A DNA stretch of 64,000 bases from Fredinandcohnia quinoae (GTDB lineage Bacteria > Bacillota > Bacilli > Bacillales > Bacillaceae_L), in the NCBI RefSeq assembly GCF_022427965.1, contig NZ_JAKTTI010000009.1, forward strand, positions 47,264 through 111,263, written 5' to 3'. The number at the start of each line of letters is the position of its first letter. Positions within the stretch are counted from its first letter, which is position 1. Both the position numbers and the translations under genes were made by a program. Under the pieces are notes generated by a model. That model made no database searches, was not told where the DNA came from, and worked only from the letters and a program-made list of their open reading frames with translations. Shown piece after piece: positions 8,479 through 16,454 of this stretch.

Positions 8479-9287
8479 AGCCATTCCTCAGCTTTCTTAG
8501 CATCATAAGTTGGGAATAGAGTTGGATGGAGCATTGCACCTAATTTTTGAATACCAATTAGCAATCGAGGTGATGGTCTGCAATATAGTGATTCTTCCAT
8601 CACCCAAACTTGGTTATTCTTGATCGCATTCATCTCAGGCCAACTTGGACGTTGCAAGAGCAATTTCGGTTTGATCTGTTTCTCCTTCACACCAACCCAT
8701 GCCATTAAAATATACTCAGGTTCTCTTTTTCGTACATCTTCCCAGTCCGTTTTGACACTTGCCCTTTCGTCATCTGCAAACACATTCTGTCCACCTGCTA
8801 TATTACTAACCTCTGTTAACCAATTCGTACCACCTGGCGTAAAAACTGGTTTAGGCCACCATTCCCAATAGAGCTTTGGCCTATCTACGACTTTGCACGC
8901 AAACCTACGAGATTCTTCCAATAAACTGTTGTATTTACGGTATGCGGCCTGTGCGATGTCATTCTGACCTAATGCTTCTCCGACCGTTAAGATATTATTT
9001 CCTACATCAGTAAGACTCTTCGGATTAAGTGTGATAAATGGCAAACCTCGCTCCTCCAGATTAGTGATGTTCTTTTCCATACCTGGTACTGATAACGAAG
9101 CAACCACCAAGTCTGGATGAAGAGCTTCAACAGCATCCATATCAATATCCAAATCAGAGCCAAGTCTTGGTAAAGCATTAATTTCTAATGGCCAGTCCGA
9201 ATAATTATCAACACCCACGAGATATTTTGTTAATCCCATAAATCCAAGAAGTTCGGTATTACTTGGGCATAACGATACAATTCTCAT
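8457..9287 (-). CDS. Leaderless BtuF-like cobalamin-binding protein
   Basis: 276 residues of the periplasmic-binding-protein fold for corrinoids and siderophores (opens MRIVSLCPSNTELLGFMG; RLGSDLDIDMDAVEALHPDLV; later VWVMEESLYCRPSPRLLIG). Unlike the operon's other BtuF (11928-12917) it has no signal peptide or lipobox: the mature fold begins at residue 2. So either it acts in the cytoplasm or the export signal was lost. The start at ATG 9287 has GGGGAG 10 nt upstream; a TTG one codon earlier is possible. It lies between cobO (separated by a repeat element) and cbiA, with which it overlaps. The corrinoid ligand is inferred from context. Confidence 0.85.
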   Translation of the reverse strand: MRIVSLCPSNTELLGFMGLTKYLVGVDNYSDWPLEINALPRLGSDLDIDMDAVEALHPDLVVASLSVPGMEKNITNLEERGLPFITLNPKSLTDVGNNILTVGEALGQNDIAQAAYRKYNSLLEESRRFACKVVDRPKLYWEWWPKPVFTPGGTNWLTEVSNIAGGQNVFADDERASVKTDWEDVRKREPEYILMAWVGVKEKQIKPKLLLQRPSWPEMNAIKNNQVWVMEESLYCRPSPRLLIGIQKLGAMLHPTLFPTYDAKKAEEWLCQLDEL

Positions 9288-9312
9288 CAATAGTTAACTC
9301 CCCTCTCCAAAA

Positions 9313-9508
9313 AATCAAATACGCCTTGGCGTATTTGTGCCCAGATTTTTTCGAGCTTGCTCGAAAAGCTTCCTTTAAAAATCTGAGGCATCCGCCGGAG
9401 GCTTTAACTTTATTCAGTCGGGGTTTGAACCCCAACTGATTTGGAATCTGATTTGCATTCATCTCAACACTTATAGAAGTGGGAGACTTCTGCTGAATAA
9501 AGTTAGAG
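9313..9508. repeat. Dispersed hairpin-rich repeat, copy 1
   Basis: Shares over 100 nearly identical bases with 47485-47622. In order it holds the palindrome CAAATACGCC/GGCGTATTTG, the hairpin TTTTCGAGC/GCTCGAAAA, a GC-rich ATCCGCCGGAGGC block, and an outer inverted repeat ACTTTATTCAG...CTGAATAAAGT. In this copy the outer hairpin is opened by about 50 extra bases (9438-9490). One edge supplies the TAA stop of cobO. A nominal 84-codon frame across it has no ribosome site and is not a gene. Confidence 0.85.
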
Positions 9509-10051
9509 TTCAATCCCCATCACAGCCGGTATACCTTCATCATAATAATGTTTGTGTACACTTACCTCCGAAACAAGGTCTGCTGCTTCAACAACTTTAG
9601 GATTTGCATTTCTCCCGGTAAAGACGAGATGCATTCCATATGGGCGATTTTCAATAAGATCAAGTACCTCATGAAGTGGTAACACATCATCAATCGGAAA
9701 CTGATCAATTGCTAATGCATTATTGATTTCATCAAGAATAACCAAATCGTGCTCCCCAGCCATCACCCGCTCTTTCGTAAATGACCACGCTTCACTAAGT
9801 GCAGCACGATGCTCATCCGGAGTCTTTGTCCAGGTAAAACCAATTCCCTTTTGTACCATTTCAATACCTAACTTATCAAATACCAATTTCTCTCCATAGG
9901 TCCGCTCAGGAGATTTAATAAACTGGATCATTAATACTCGCTTACCACGACCGAACGCTCTTACTGCAAGACCAATCGATGCTGTTGTTTTTCCCTTACC
10001 ATCTCCCGTATAGACAAGTGTCAATCCACGTTCCTTACTTGGCTTATTCAT
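9503..10051 (-). CDS. cobO: Cob(I)yrinic acid a,c-diamide adenosyltransferase (CobO/BtuR)
   Basis: 182 residues. The P-loop GDGKGKTTASIG and the ELVFDKLGIEMVQKG, VILDEINNAL and VFTGRNA segments identify the CobA/CobO/BtuR family, which transfers the adenosyl group of ATP to the cobalt of reduced corrinoids. A longer frame reaches 10099, but ATG 10051 follows GGGAGGAAGTAGGA and gives the family's normal N-terminus. It follows btuD by 22 bp and comes before the btuF-like and cbiA genes. Its TAA stop lies inside the edge of the dispersed repeat at 9313-9508. Confidence 0.94.
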   Translation of the reverse strand: MNKPSKERGLTLVYTGDGKGKTTASIGLAVRAFGRGKRVLMIQFIKSPERTYGEKLVFDKLGIEMVQKGIGFTWTKTPDEHRAALSEAWSFTKERVMAGEHDLVILDEINNALAIDQFPIDDVLPLHEVLDLIENRPYGMHLVFTGRNANPKVVEAADLVSEVSVHKHYYDEGIPAVMGIEL

Positions 10052-10073
10052 TCCTACTTCCTCCCTTTCCTCT

Positions 10074-10889
10074 TCAAAGAATCTTCTTAACTGAATCATT
10101 ATGCAGCCCTATACTATGTCCCTGTAATATAATCTGTGGCATTCCAAAGTTCGGATGTTCCATCACAACTGGTGCAATACCATATACTCGTTCAATCAAA
10201 CTAGCTCGGATAATCTCCTCTGGTGTTCCAATCTCCACTACTCTTCCTTTATTCAACATTAACAATCTATCACAATACAATGCTGCTAAATTCAAGTCAT
10301 GCATAACGGCAATTACAGTTAACCCATCTTCCAACTGCCACTCCCGAATCTGATCCATAAGATGCACCTGATGGCCAATGTCGAGATATGTAGTCGGTTC
10401 ATCGAGCATTAGTAATCTTGGCTGTTGAGCCATCGTCTTTCCCAGGGCAACCCGCTGACGTTCACCCCCACTTAAATGATCAAGATGACGATCACTTAAA
10501 TGGGTTAAGCCCATTTTTTTTAAAATTGATTCGATCAGCGGTTCAAATTCTTCTTTTTCTTCCCCAAGCCAATTCTGGAATGGAAATCGGCCCATCTCTA
10601 TAACCTCACGAACAGTAAAACCTATTGGTGGCAGAGATTCCTGTTGTAAAACCGCCAACCATTTGGCCAATTCTTTACGTGAATGCTGTTCAATCAATGT
10701 TCCAGCTAATTCAATTCTCCCAGTTGACAGAGATTCAACCCCTGATAACAGTTTTAGCAATGTAGACTTGCCACTTCCGTTCGGTCCGATTATGCCCAAA
10801 CATTCCCCCTGCCGAACGGAAAAGCTAACATCCTCTAGGACCCTTTGATCACCAAATTGTTTATTTAGCATTTCCACTTCAATCAGCAT
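10074..10889 (-). CDS. btuD: Cobalamin ABC importer, ATP-binding subunit
   Basis: 271 residues with Walker A GPNGSGKST, signature LSGGERQR, Walker B LLMLDEPTTYLD and the switch His in VMHDLNLA, all intact. Sequence type is the FecE/BtuD group that energises FecCD-type permeases. It directly follows btuC (7 bp gap) in the operon under the cobalamin riboswitch, so the substrate is most likely cobalamin or related corrinoids. Confidence 0.92.
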   Translation of the reverse strand: MLIEVEMLNKQFGDQRVLEDVSFSVRQGECLGIIGPNGSGKSTLLKLLSGVESLSTGRIELAGTLIEQHSRKELAKWLAVLQQESLPPIGFTVREVIEMGRFPFQNWLGEEKEEFEPLIESILKKMGLTHLSDRHLDHLSGGERQRVALGKTMAQQPRLLMLDEPTTYLDIGHQVHLMDQIREWQLEDGLTVIAVMHDLNLAALYCDRLLMLNKGRVVEIGTPEEIIRASLIERVYGIAPVVMEHPNFGMPQIILQGHSIGLHNDSVKKIL

Positions 10890-10896
10890 CCGAGCC

Positions 10897-11931
10897 TCAT
10901 CCTCTCGTCATTTGTTTATTTCTACGAAGCAAATATGCAAAAAATGGTGCTCCAAGAAACGCCGTTACAACTCCAAGTGGGATTTCCGTCGGGCTTAGTA
11001 ATGTCCGAGCAATTGTATCCGCCCAAAGAACGTATATGGCACCAAAAATAGCTGTCAAAGGCAACAATATTCGGTAATCAGGCCCTACCATAAGCCGAAC
11101 CAAATGAGGGACAACAAGACCAACAAAACCTATCGTTCCAACAATTGATACGGCAGCTGCAGTGATTAGCGTAGACACAATCAATACAATTAACCTGGTT
11201 CGTTCGATATTGACACCTAAATGGGCAGCCTGTCGCTCTCCTAAAGCAAATAAATTCAATGCCCTTCCATATGACAGCAATACTATCAATCCAATAAAAA
11301 AATAAGGCAATAACACAAAGGTGTACGACCAACCCCTTAATGCTAAACTCCCCATCAACCAAAACACAATCTCATTAATAACCTGGTCAGACATTGACAC
11401 CATGAAGGAGACGATAGATCCAAGAAATGCAGATACTACTACCCCCGATAAAATAATCGTTTCTAATTTATACTTCCCATGGACATTGGCTAGCCTAAGA
11501 ACAACCATTAAGCTTATCAGCCCTGTTATAAAAGCAACAATTGGAATTGTCCATATGCCAAATAGATAAGTATGAAACCCGAATAAAATAATAAAAGCTG
11601 CTCCAACCGATGACCCTGATGCCACTCCTAATGTGTATGGGTCAGCTAATGGGTTTCTCAAAACCCCTTGGAAGCCAGCACCTGCTAATGATAAACAAGC
11701 TCCAACAAGTATGGCTAGAAAGACACGCGGCAAGCGAACTTTTAAAATGATTTGTTCTGTTGATTCAACCCAATTAACATGTCCACCTTCAAAAAAGGGT
11801 AATTGATGTAAAAAAATCCCCCATACATGTGAAAGTGGTATTTTTGCTGAACCAAGTGATACACTTACAATTATTGAAAGAAGAAGGAGAACAAGACCTG
11901 CTCCCCCCCATAATGCTAATCTCCGCTTCAT
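10897..11931 (-). CDS. btuC: Cobalamin ABC importer, FecCD-type permease
   Basis: 344 residues, about ten membrane helices, with the family's hallmark segments VRLPRVFLAILVGACLSLAG, FQGVLRNPLADP and GTIGFVGLVVPHLVR (the coupling region for BtuD). It overlaps the end of btuF by 4 bp (ATGA), giving translational coupling. The riboswitch, BtuF lipoprotein and corrinoid enzymes in the same operon point to cobalamin rather than siderophore transport. Confidence 0.93.
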   Translation of the reverse strand: MKRRLALWGGAGLVLLLLSIIVSVSLGSAKIPLSHVWGIFLHQLPFFEGGHVNWVESTEQIILKVRLPRVFLAILVGACLSLAGAGFQGVLRNPLADPYTLGVASGSSVGAAFIILFGFHTYLFGIWTIPIVAFITGLISLMVVLRLANVHGKYKLETIILSGVVVSAFLGSIVSFMVSMSDQVINEIVFWLMGSLALRGWSYTFVLLPYFFIGLIVLLSYGRALNLFALGERQAAHLGVNIERTRLIVLIVSTLITAAAVSIVGTIGFVGLVVPHLVRLMVGPDYRILLPLTAIFGAIYVLWADTIARTLLSPTEIPLGVVTAFLGAPFFAYLLRRNKQMTRG

Positions 11932-12917
11932 TTCTTATACAATTCCGGATATATCGCTTCCGCAATTTGTTTAAGTCCATCAGTAATTCGTGGACCCGGT
12001 CGGTTTATTAGATCACCGATGATTGGAGTCACATGTCCTTCCTTAATAGCTGTTATCTTCTCCCAACCATTTCTAGATGTAATTAATTCCTCAAGAGGCT
12101 TACCAGTCTTATCATCAACGAGATCAGCAGTATACAAGATTACATCTGGGTTATCCTGAATCACCTTTTCTTCGTTAATCGCATTCCAGCCTTCCGTATC
12201 AGAAGCAATATTAATACCTCCAGCCATCGTAATCAGTTCATCCATGAATTCTCCCTTACCAACGGTCCAGCCAGGAGAAAATTCAATATAGACTGTCTTC
12301 TTGTCTTCCTCTTTAATGGTTGCTGCTGCCTCTGTTACGACACGAATGTCCTCTTTCAATTGCGCTACAAGTTCTTCTGCCTTTTTCTGAGTATCTGTAA
12401 TAATCCCTAGTTGAATAATATTATTTAAAATATCATCAACCTTTTTTGGCTCAGTTTTATATAATTTAAAATCTAATGAACGAAACTTTTCTGCAATATC
12501 TTCCTTCATTGATATTCCACCAACGACTAGATCTGGATTTGCTGCAATAATTGCTTCCTCATTAGGCTTCGTAACCCCTCCTACCTTCGGCTTCGACAAG
12601 GCCTCTTCTGGATAATTATCAAAATCTGATACACCGTAAATTTTGTCACCAAGACCGAGAGCAAACAGAATCTCTGTCTCTGATGGGGATGTTGAAACAA
12701 TACGTTCTGGTGCTTTTTCAAATGTTAACTCAGTACCTGTTGCATCCTTCACAACTAGCGGATATTCGGTAGCCTTGTCATTCGAATTTGTAGCACTCTC
12801 CGTTTTCGGTGTTTCATTCTCAACTTTACTACTATTAACTTTGTTGTCCTCTTGACTGCATGCACTTACAGCAAATGCCATCAACGCAATCAATATACAT
12901 GCTAAAATTCTTTTCAT
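11928..12917 (-). CDS. btuF: Cobalamin-binding lipoprotein of the ABC importer
   Basis: 329 residues. A lipoprotein signal ends in the lipobox AVSAC; a low-complexity Asn/Glu/Lys/Thr linker follows, then the substrate-binding fold (PERIVSTSPSETEILFALGLGDKIYGV..., VGGVTKPNEEAIIAANPDLVVGG). It is the first gene after the B12 riboswitch and its terminator, and is followed by btuC and btuD. It captures corrinoid outside the membrane and delivers it to BtuCD. Confidence 0.93.
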   Translation of the reverse strand: MKRILACILIALMAFAVSACSQEDNKVNSSKVENETPKTESATNSNDKATEYPLVVKDATGTELTFEKAPERIVSTSPSETEILFALGLGDKIYGVSDFDNYPEEALSKPKVGGVTKPNEEAIIAANPDLVVGGISMKEDIAEKFRSLDFKLYKTEPKKVDDILNNIIQLGIITDTQKKAEELVAQLKEDIRVVTEAAATIKEEDKKTVYIEFSPGWTVGKGEFMDELITMAGGINIASDTEGWNAINEEKVIQDNPDVILYTADLVDDKTGKPLEELITSRNGWEKITAIKEGHVTPIIGDLINRPGPRITDGLKQIAEAIYPELYKK

Positions 12918-12988
12918 TACCTGTCCTCTTCCCTTCGATTATGGTTCGAGATAGGCTTGATAACTAGAAATCTTCCATACGATCAACG

Positions 12989-13020
12989 AAAAAAACCTTG
13001 CTTCCATTTTGGAAACAAGG
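12989..13020 (-). terminator. Expression-platform terminator of the cobalamin riboswitch
   Basis: A perfect-but-one 10-bp stem (CCTTGTTTCC with GGAAGCAAGG) and a 5-nt loop, followed by a T-run. It lies between the riboswitch aptamer and btuF, as expected for a switch that stops transcription when cobalamin is bound. Confidence 0.85.
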
Positions 13021-13090
13021 CGCGCAAAAATCAGATTAGAACAAATAAATAGTCCGATTAAGCCGATCCTTTTCCGCGAAGGATTTCGTT

Positions 13091-13268
13091 GGCAAGCTTA
13101 ATAGGCAGGTTTCCTGGCTTACGGGTAAAGCGATTTCCTTTCCTTCCCATTCCTTTAAGGAACAGTGGTATTGCAAGGTTATCCCCGAATAACAGTGGCG
13201 GGACCGCGCCGGATTTGCACCGGCTTCCCTTTTAACCTTGTCCAATGACAAGGCACCTACAAGCTATA
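13091..13268 (-). promoter_or_regulatory. Cobalamin (AdoCbl) riboswitch
   Basis: Minus strand. The conserved core GCCGGTGCAAATCCGGC and CGGTCCCGCCACTG are present at 13224-13185 and the B12 box AGCCAGGAAACCTGCC at 13119-13104. A closing P1 helix can form between AGCTTGTAGG and CCTATTAAGCT. It precedes a terminator and the btuF-btuC-btuD-cobO-btuF2-cbiA operon, which it should switch off when cobalamin is plentiful. Confidence 0.95.
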
Positions 13269-13487
13269 TAAGATTCAATTGGTCAAGCAATATTCTCAAC
13301 AAATATTATAGCAACAATATTTTGTAATTAGAAGTAAATTCTTAAAAGTGTCACAATTACAAAGAGCCTTCTTATCTAATTATCCAATTTAAAAATCATC
13401 CCTTGTCCCACAAAAAAGTTGTCAAATATCTAGATTATTCTCATATATTCTCATTAGTGATGTTCATTAAGGAGGAGGATTTGATCA

Positions 13488-13733
13488 TTGAGAAATTCCA
13501 CTGAATTGCGTCAACGAAGAATTCAAAGACTTGCCTATGAAATTATGGATGAAATGAATGCAAAAAAGGAACGAAAGCCAACTGAAGTATTAACGGTTGT
13601 TATCGATAACCTATCACGAGCTGTTGGTGATTTATCAGACCCTTCCGGCAATTATTCACTTGACTATGTTGAGGAAAAAATCGAAAATGCCCACACCCTT
13701 TTGTTTGAGAAGAAAAAAGTAAAGGTCAATTAA
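13488..13733 (+). CDS. Small hypothetical protein, predicted helical
   Basis: 81 residues, charged, mostly helical and without membrane segments or signal. Starts with TTG 13488, because GGAGGAGG lies 9 nt upstream and no in-frame ATG is available. I do not recognise the family. Its sequence (RNSTELRQRRIQRLAYEIMDE...) has an even mix of Arg, Lys and Glu and a conserved-looking middle (EVLTVVIDNLSRAVGDLSDPSG). It stands alone, with a strong terminator after it. The good ribosome site and terminator make it a real gene. Confidence 0.7.
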   Translation: MRNSTELRQRRIQRLAYEIMDEMNAKKERKPTEVLTVVIDNLSRAVGDLSDPSGNYSLDYVEEKIENAHTLLFEKKKVKVN

Positions 13734-13765
13734 AGCATAACTCGTTACTGACATTTGTCTCTCTT

Positions 13766-13806
13766 AGCTGTAGAAATGTATTTTCCATCTCTACAGCTTA
13801 TTTTTT
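13766..13806 (+). terminator. Terminator after the 81-residue gene
   Basis: Perfect 9-bp stem AGCTGTAGA/TCTACAGCT followed by TATTTTTT on the plus strand; it runs up to the 3' end of the convergent HAD gene and may serve both. Confidence 0.85.
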
Positions 13807-14596
13807 AAAGAGTGACCTTGACGATACTGTATATGGAATCAACTATGTAATCTGGTTCAAGCCTTTTCGGTATTGATTCTAGATGCTTTCTTTGCGTATT
13901 CCCTGTCAGGACCAACATCGTTTTCATTGAGTGCATATTCCCCATTAAAATATCAGACTCCAGACTATCCCCAATAACCATGCACTTCTCTGCAGGTACA
14001 TCTAATTGAGCAAGTGCTTTATTAACCATAAACCAAGAAGGTTTCCCTATTACTACTTCTGTTTTCCGACCGCTTGCTGCCTCAATAGCACCAATCATTC
14101 CAGCAACGTCTATGGCTTTTTCCTTCCCATTAGGAAATGTTTTATCCGCATTGGTAGCAAGTATTCTCGCACCATGTTGAACAGCTTGAAAGGCCTGATT
14201 CAGGTCATGATACGTTAAGGTTTCACAAAGAGTAATAATAAGAAAGTCAGCTTTCTCGGGTGTTTCTGATATTTTTACACCGTGATATACTAACTCTTCT
14301 TTTAATCCGCTATCCCCTAATGTCCAAACATAGCTTAATGGATAATGTTCTTTTAAAAAATATGCCATAACAGTCGAAGATAAAAGGATTTCTTCTTCTA
14401 GGACGTCTACCCCTACTGCCTTTAATCTATCGTAGCATGTCCTTCTTGTAATATTCCCACGATTGCTTACATAAGTAACCCGTTTGTTAAGTGCTTTAAG
14501 AAAGTTGATAGATTCTACAGCACCAGGAATCAACTCATCTCCCCTAAAAATTGTACCGTCTATATCAATAAGAAAGCCTTCAATGTCCTTTATCAA
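13805..14596 (-). CDS. HAD-IIA sugar-phosphatase-like hydrolase (NagD/YutF type)
   Basis: 263 residues. Motif I DIDGT (nucleophile Asp) near residue 11, motif II Ser in YVSNRGN, motif III Lys in IGKPSWFM, and motif IV GDSLESD. The large C2-type cap between motifs II and III marks the NagD/AraL/YutF subgroup of HAD phosphatases, which hydrolyse small phosphoesters such as sugar phosphates or nucleotides. The exact substrate cannot be assigned. It is monocistronic, convergent with the small gene at 13488. Confidence 0.88.
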   Translation of the reverse strand: MIKDIEGFLIDIDGTIFRGDELIPGAVESINFLKALNKRVTYVSNRGNITRRTCYDRLKAVGVDVLEEEILLSSTVMAYFLKEHYPLSYVWTLGDSGLKEELVYHGVKISETPEKADFLIITLCETLTYHDLNQAFQAVQHGARILATNADKTFPNGKEKAIDVAGMIGAIEAASGRKTEVVIGKPSWFMVNKALAQLDVPAEKCMVIGDSLESDILMGNMHSMKTMLVLTGNTQRKHLESIPKRLEPDYIVDSIYSIVKVTL

Positions 14597-14610
14597 CCTT
14601 TTATCTCCTT

Positions 14611-14642
14611 AATAATATTAAAACCCACTATTGCGGGTTTCT
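14611..14642 (-). terminator. Probable terminator after the DinB-like gene
   Basis: Minus strand: AAACCCGC, short loop, GTGGGTTT, then TTAATATTATT. The T-tract is broken, so strength is uncertain. Confidence 0.55.
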
Positions 14643-14657
14643 TAGTATAGTAAGTAT

Positions 14658-15161
14658 TTACTTTGAATACAGGTACAGTCCATAATCTTGCATAACGGAT
14701 GTGTGACCCATTTGCCGCAGCATTGTCGCGATATTTCCACGATGATATGATCCATGAGTAACGACATGTAAGATTGATTCGGAGATTGTAGTTTCTAGGA
14801 GCCCAGCATATGGATTATCAACTATAATTATCTTATCAATATCATCTAAGCTAGATAGAAAATTGTTGTAACGACCTGATAGTTCCAAAAATAACTCTTC
14901 TATTTCTATAATACTTGTTAATTCTACTTTTTCTCTTAACTGATTCACCGTATCAAATGCTTCATTCATGCTTTTACCAGAAATAATATCCAACCAGCTA
15001 CAATCTACAAAATAAATATGAGACAACACCTTTGATACAGATGAAAACCCACTCTGTATATCCTTATGATAAATCTCCTCTGGCAACTCTTTTAAACGGT
15101 CAATTATCACTTTATTTGCCCATACGTGGTAGTCTAACATTTTTAATGCTGGATGCTGCAT
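14658..15161 (-). CDS. DinB/YfiT-type four-helix metal-binding protein
   Basis: 167 residues. HVWANK at the N-terminus, His in SHIYFVD and the C-terminal HGSYHRGNIATMLRQMG give the three-His pattern of the DinB superfamily, a four-helix bundle that usually binds a divalent metal. Members include stress-induced proteins of unknown activity and thiol S-transferases. The start (MQHPALKMLDY) follows AGGAGGAG. No operon partner. Confidence 0.85.
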   Translation of the reverse strand: MQHPALKMLDYHVWANKVIIDRLKELPEEIYHKDIQSGFSSVSKVLSHIYFVDCSWLDIISGKSMNEAFDTVNQLREKVELTSIIEIEELFLELSGRYNNFLSSLDDIDKIIIVDNPYAGLLETTISESILHVVTHGSYHRGNIATMLRQMGHTSVMQDYGLYLYSK

Positions 15162-15226
15162 GTTAAATCTCCTCCTATTACATTTATTTGTTAAAAGTGA
15201 GTATTTTGCTAATTATGTAGAATGAT

Positions 15227-16327
15227 TTATGTAGGTTCATGATCTTCCTGAATGGTTGTTGATGACAACGGTAAACCAATAAATTTACTGTACCAATTTG
15301 CTGATTCAATAATACTCTTTTCTGAAACACCGTATTGTGAGAAGGGAATGTATGTGAGGTCGATAGTGCCTTTATTAGTGATTGGTTTCCAAGTACCAGC
15401 AATTTGTCCATTGATTACAATAGTCGGTTGAAATACACCATTATTGCCAGGTACAATTTTGGATGCATGTTCATCTGCAAGTACATCACTACGGTCTTTA
15501 TAGCCAAGTATAAATTCATCATAACCCGGAAGCAAATAGCTATTAGGACTATTATAGGCTATATGATTATTCAATCTTTCCGCCCAATATTCCTTACCCA
15601 TTATATTCTCTGATGAAAGCATGGAATTTATTGCACCTAGCCCCATCTTCGCATCTTTAACAGTTAAACCGGACCACCAAGCAAAATCGTGAATGGTCGC
15701 AGGACCATGACTGATAAAATATTTCATAGCTAGCTTTGCAATTGACTCTTCCCGGGTTAATACGTCTGAATGGGATATCCACTCATCCAGCAATACAAAT
15801 GTTTGCTCTTTGTCTTGCTTAGGTCCAAAGCAAATTAGACCGATTTGAGAAGCATATAATAGGATATGATAGCCTCGTTGATTCTTAGTATTAATTCCAG
15901 CATCCTCGAGTAGTTTCATCATTTCCAAACGAGTTAATCGATTTCCGCCTTTCAAAGCATTTGAAAATAATTCCATGCATCGATCCACGATTATTTGATC
16001 GATTTCATATTTCTCGAATTCCCGCTGAACCTTAGGAAGTATGCGTGGTGCTGAAAGATTAAGCATCCATCTTGCATCTTCCGGTGGCACAAAATGAATA
16101 GTACCCCGTATGAGCGAGACCCTAACAATCTTCCCATTGGCGATAGCATTTTCGATAACCGACACATTCGGAGAATTCATGCGTATGCCAATCGCCCACA
16201 ATGACTGATTATAACTCTGTGCCTGAATTGCGCCCATCCATCTTACCACATCTTCAGGCCTCTCAAATTTTCTTCCTTCAATACGCTGATTGAACAGTCT
16301 TTGATAACCTATATCATTATTCACCAT
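15227..16327 (-). CDS. AlkZ-like winged-helix DNA glycosylase family protein
   Basis: About 366 residues. The HTH_42 (AlkZ) family is recognisable from the N-terminal RPEDVVRWMGAIQAQSY segment, which carries the Q-x-Q motif implicated in AlkZ catalysis, and from the VRVSLIRGTIHFVPPEDARWML block. The C-terminus has the family's LLPGYDEFILGYKDR and TWKP segments. Characterised members unhook interstrand crosslinks or remove bulky lesions; many bacterial paralogues are uncharacterised, so the activity here is inferred. The start ATG 16327 follows GAAGGAGGG with a 6-nt spacer; the upstream ATG 16357 lacks such a site. Confidence 0.8.
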   Translation of the reverse strand: MVNNDIGYQRLFNQRIEGRKFERPEDVVRWMGAIQAQSYNQSLWAIGIRMNSPNVSVIENAIANGKIVRVSLIRGTIHFVPPEDARWMLNLSAPRILPKVQREFEKYEIDQIIVDRCMELFSNALKGGNRLTRLEMMKLLEDAGINTKNQRGYHILLYASQIGLICFGPKQDKEQTFVLLDEWISHSDVLTREESIAKLAMKYFISHGPATIHDFAWWSGLTVKDAKMGLGAINSMLSSENIMGKEYWAERLNNHIAYNSPNSYLLPGYDEFILGYKDRSDVLADEHASKIVPGNNGVFQPTIVINGQIAGTWKPITNKGTIDLTYIPFSQYGVSEKSIIESANWYSKFIGLPLSSTTIQEDHEPT

Positions 16328-16392
16328 TGATTTCCCTCCTTCAATTGTCATTAACACATTTTAACAATATCATATATCGGGGTAATAGCGAA

Positions 16393-16448
16393 GGGACGGT
16401 TCTTCTGGCTCGTTTCTATAAATATAGAACGAACCAAGAGAACCGTCC
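16393..16448. terminator. Long hairpin of the GGGACGGTTCT type
   Basis: GGGACGGTTCT at 16393-16403 pairs with AGAACCGTCCC at 16438-16448, with further pairing inside (TCGTTTCTAT/ATAGAACGA). It lies just past the stop of the diguanylate cyclase and can serve as its terminator. Hairpins with this GGGACGGTTCT core are scattered through many Firmicute genomes as intergenic repeats. Confidence 0.7.
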
Positions 16449-16454
16449 CCTTGA

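Noticed and set aside
9259..9513. 84-codon minus-strand ORF between cobO and the btuF-like gene
   Set aside because: It translates the dispersed repeat 9313-9508, has no ribosome site and overlaps both neighbours.
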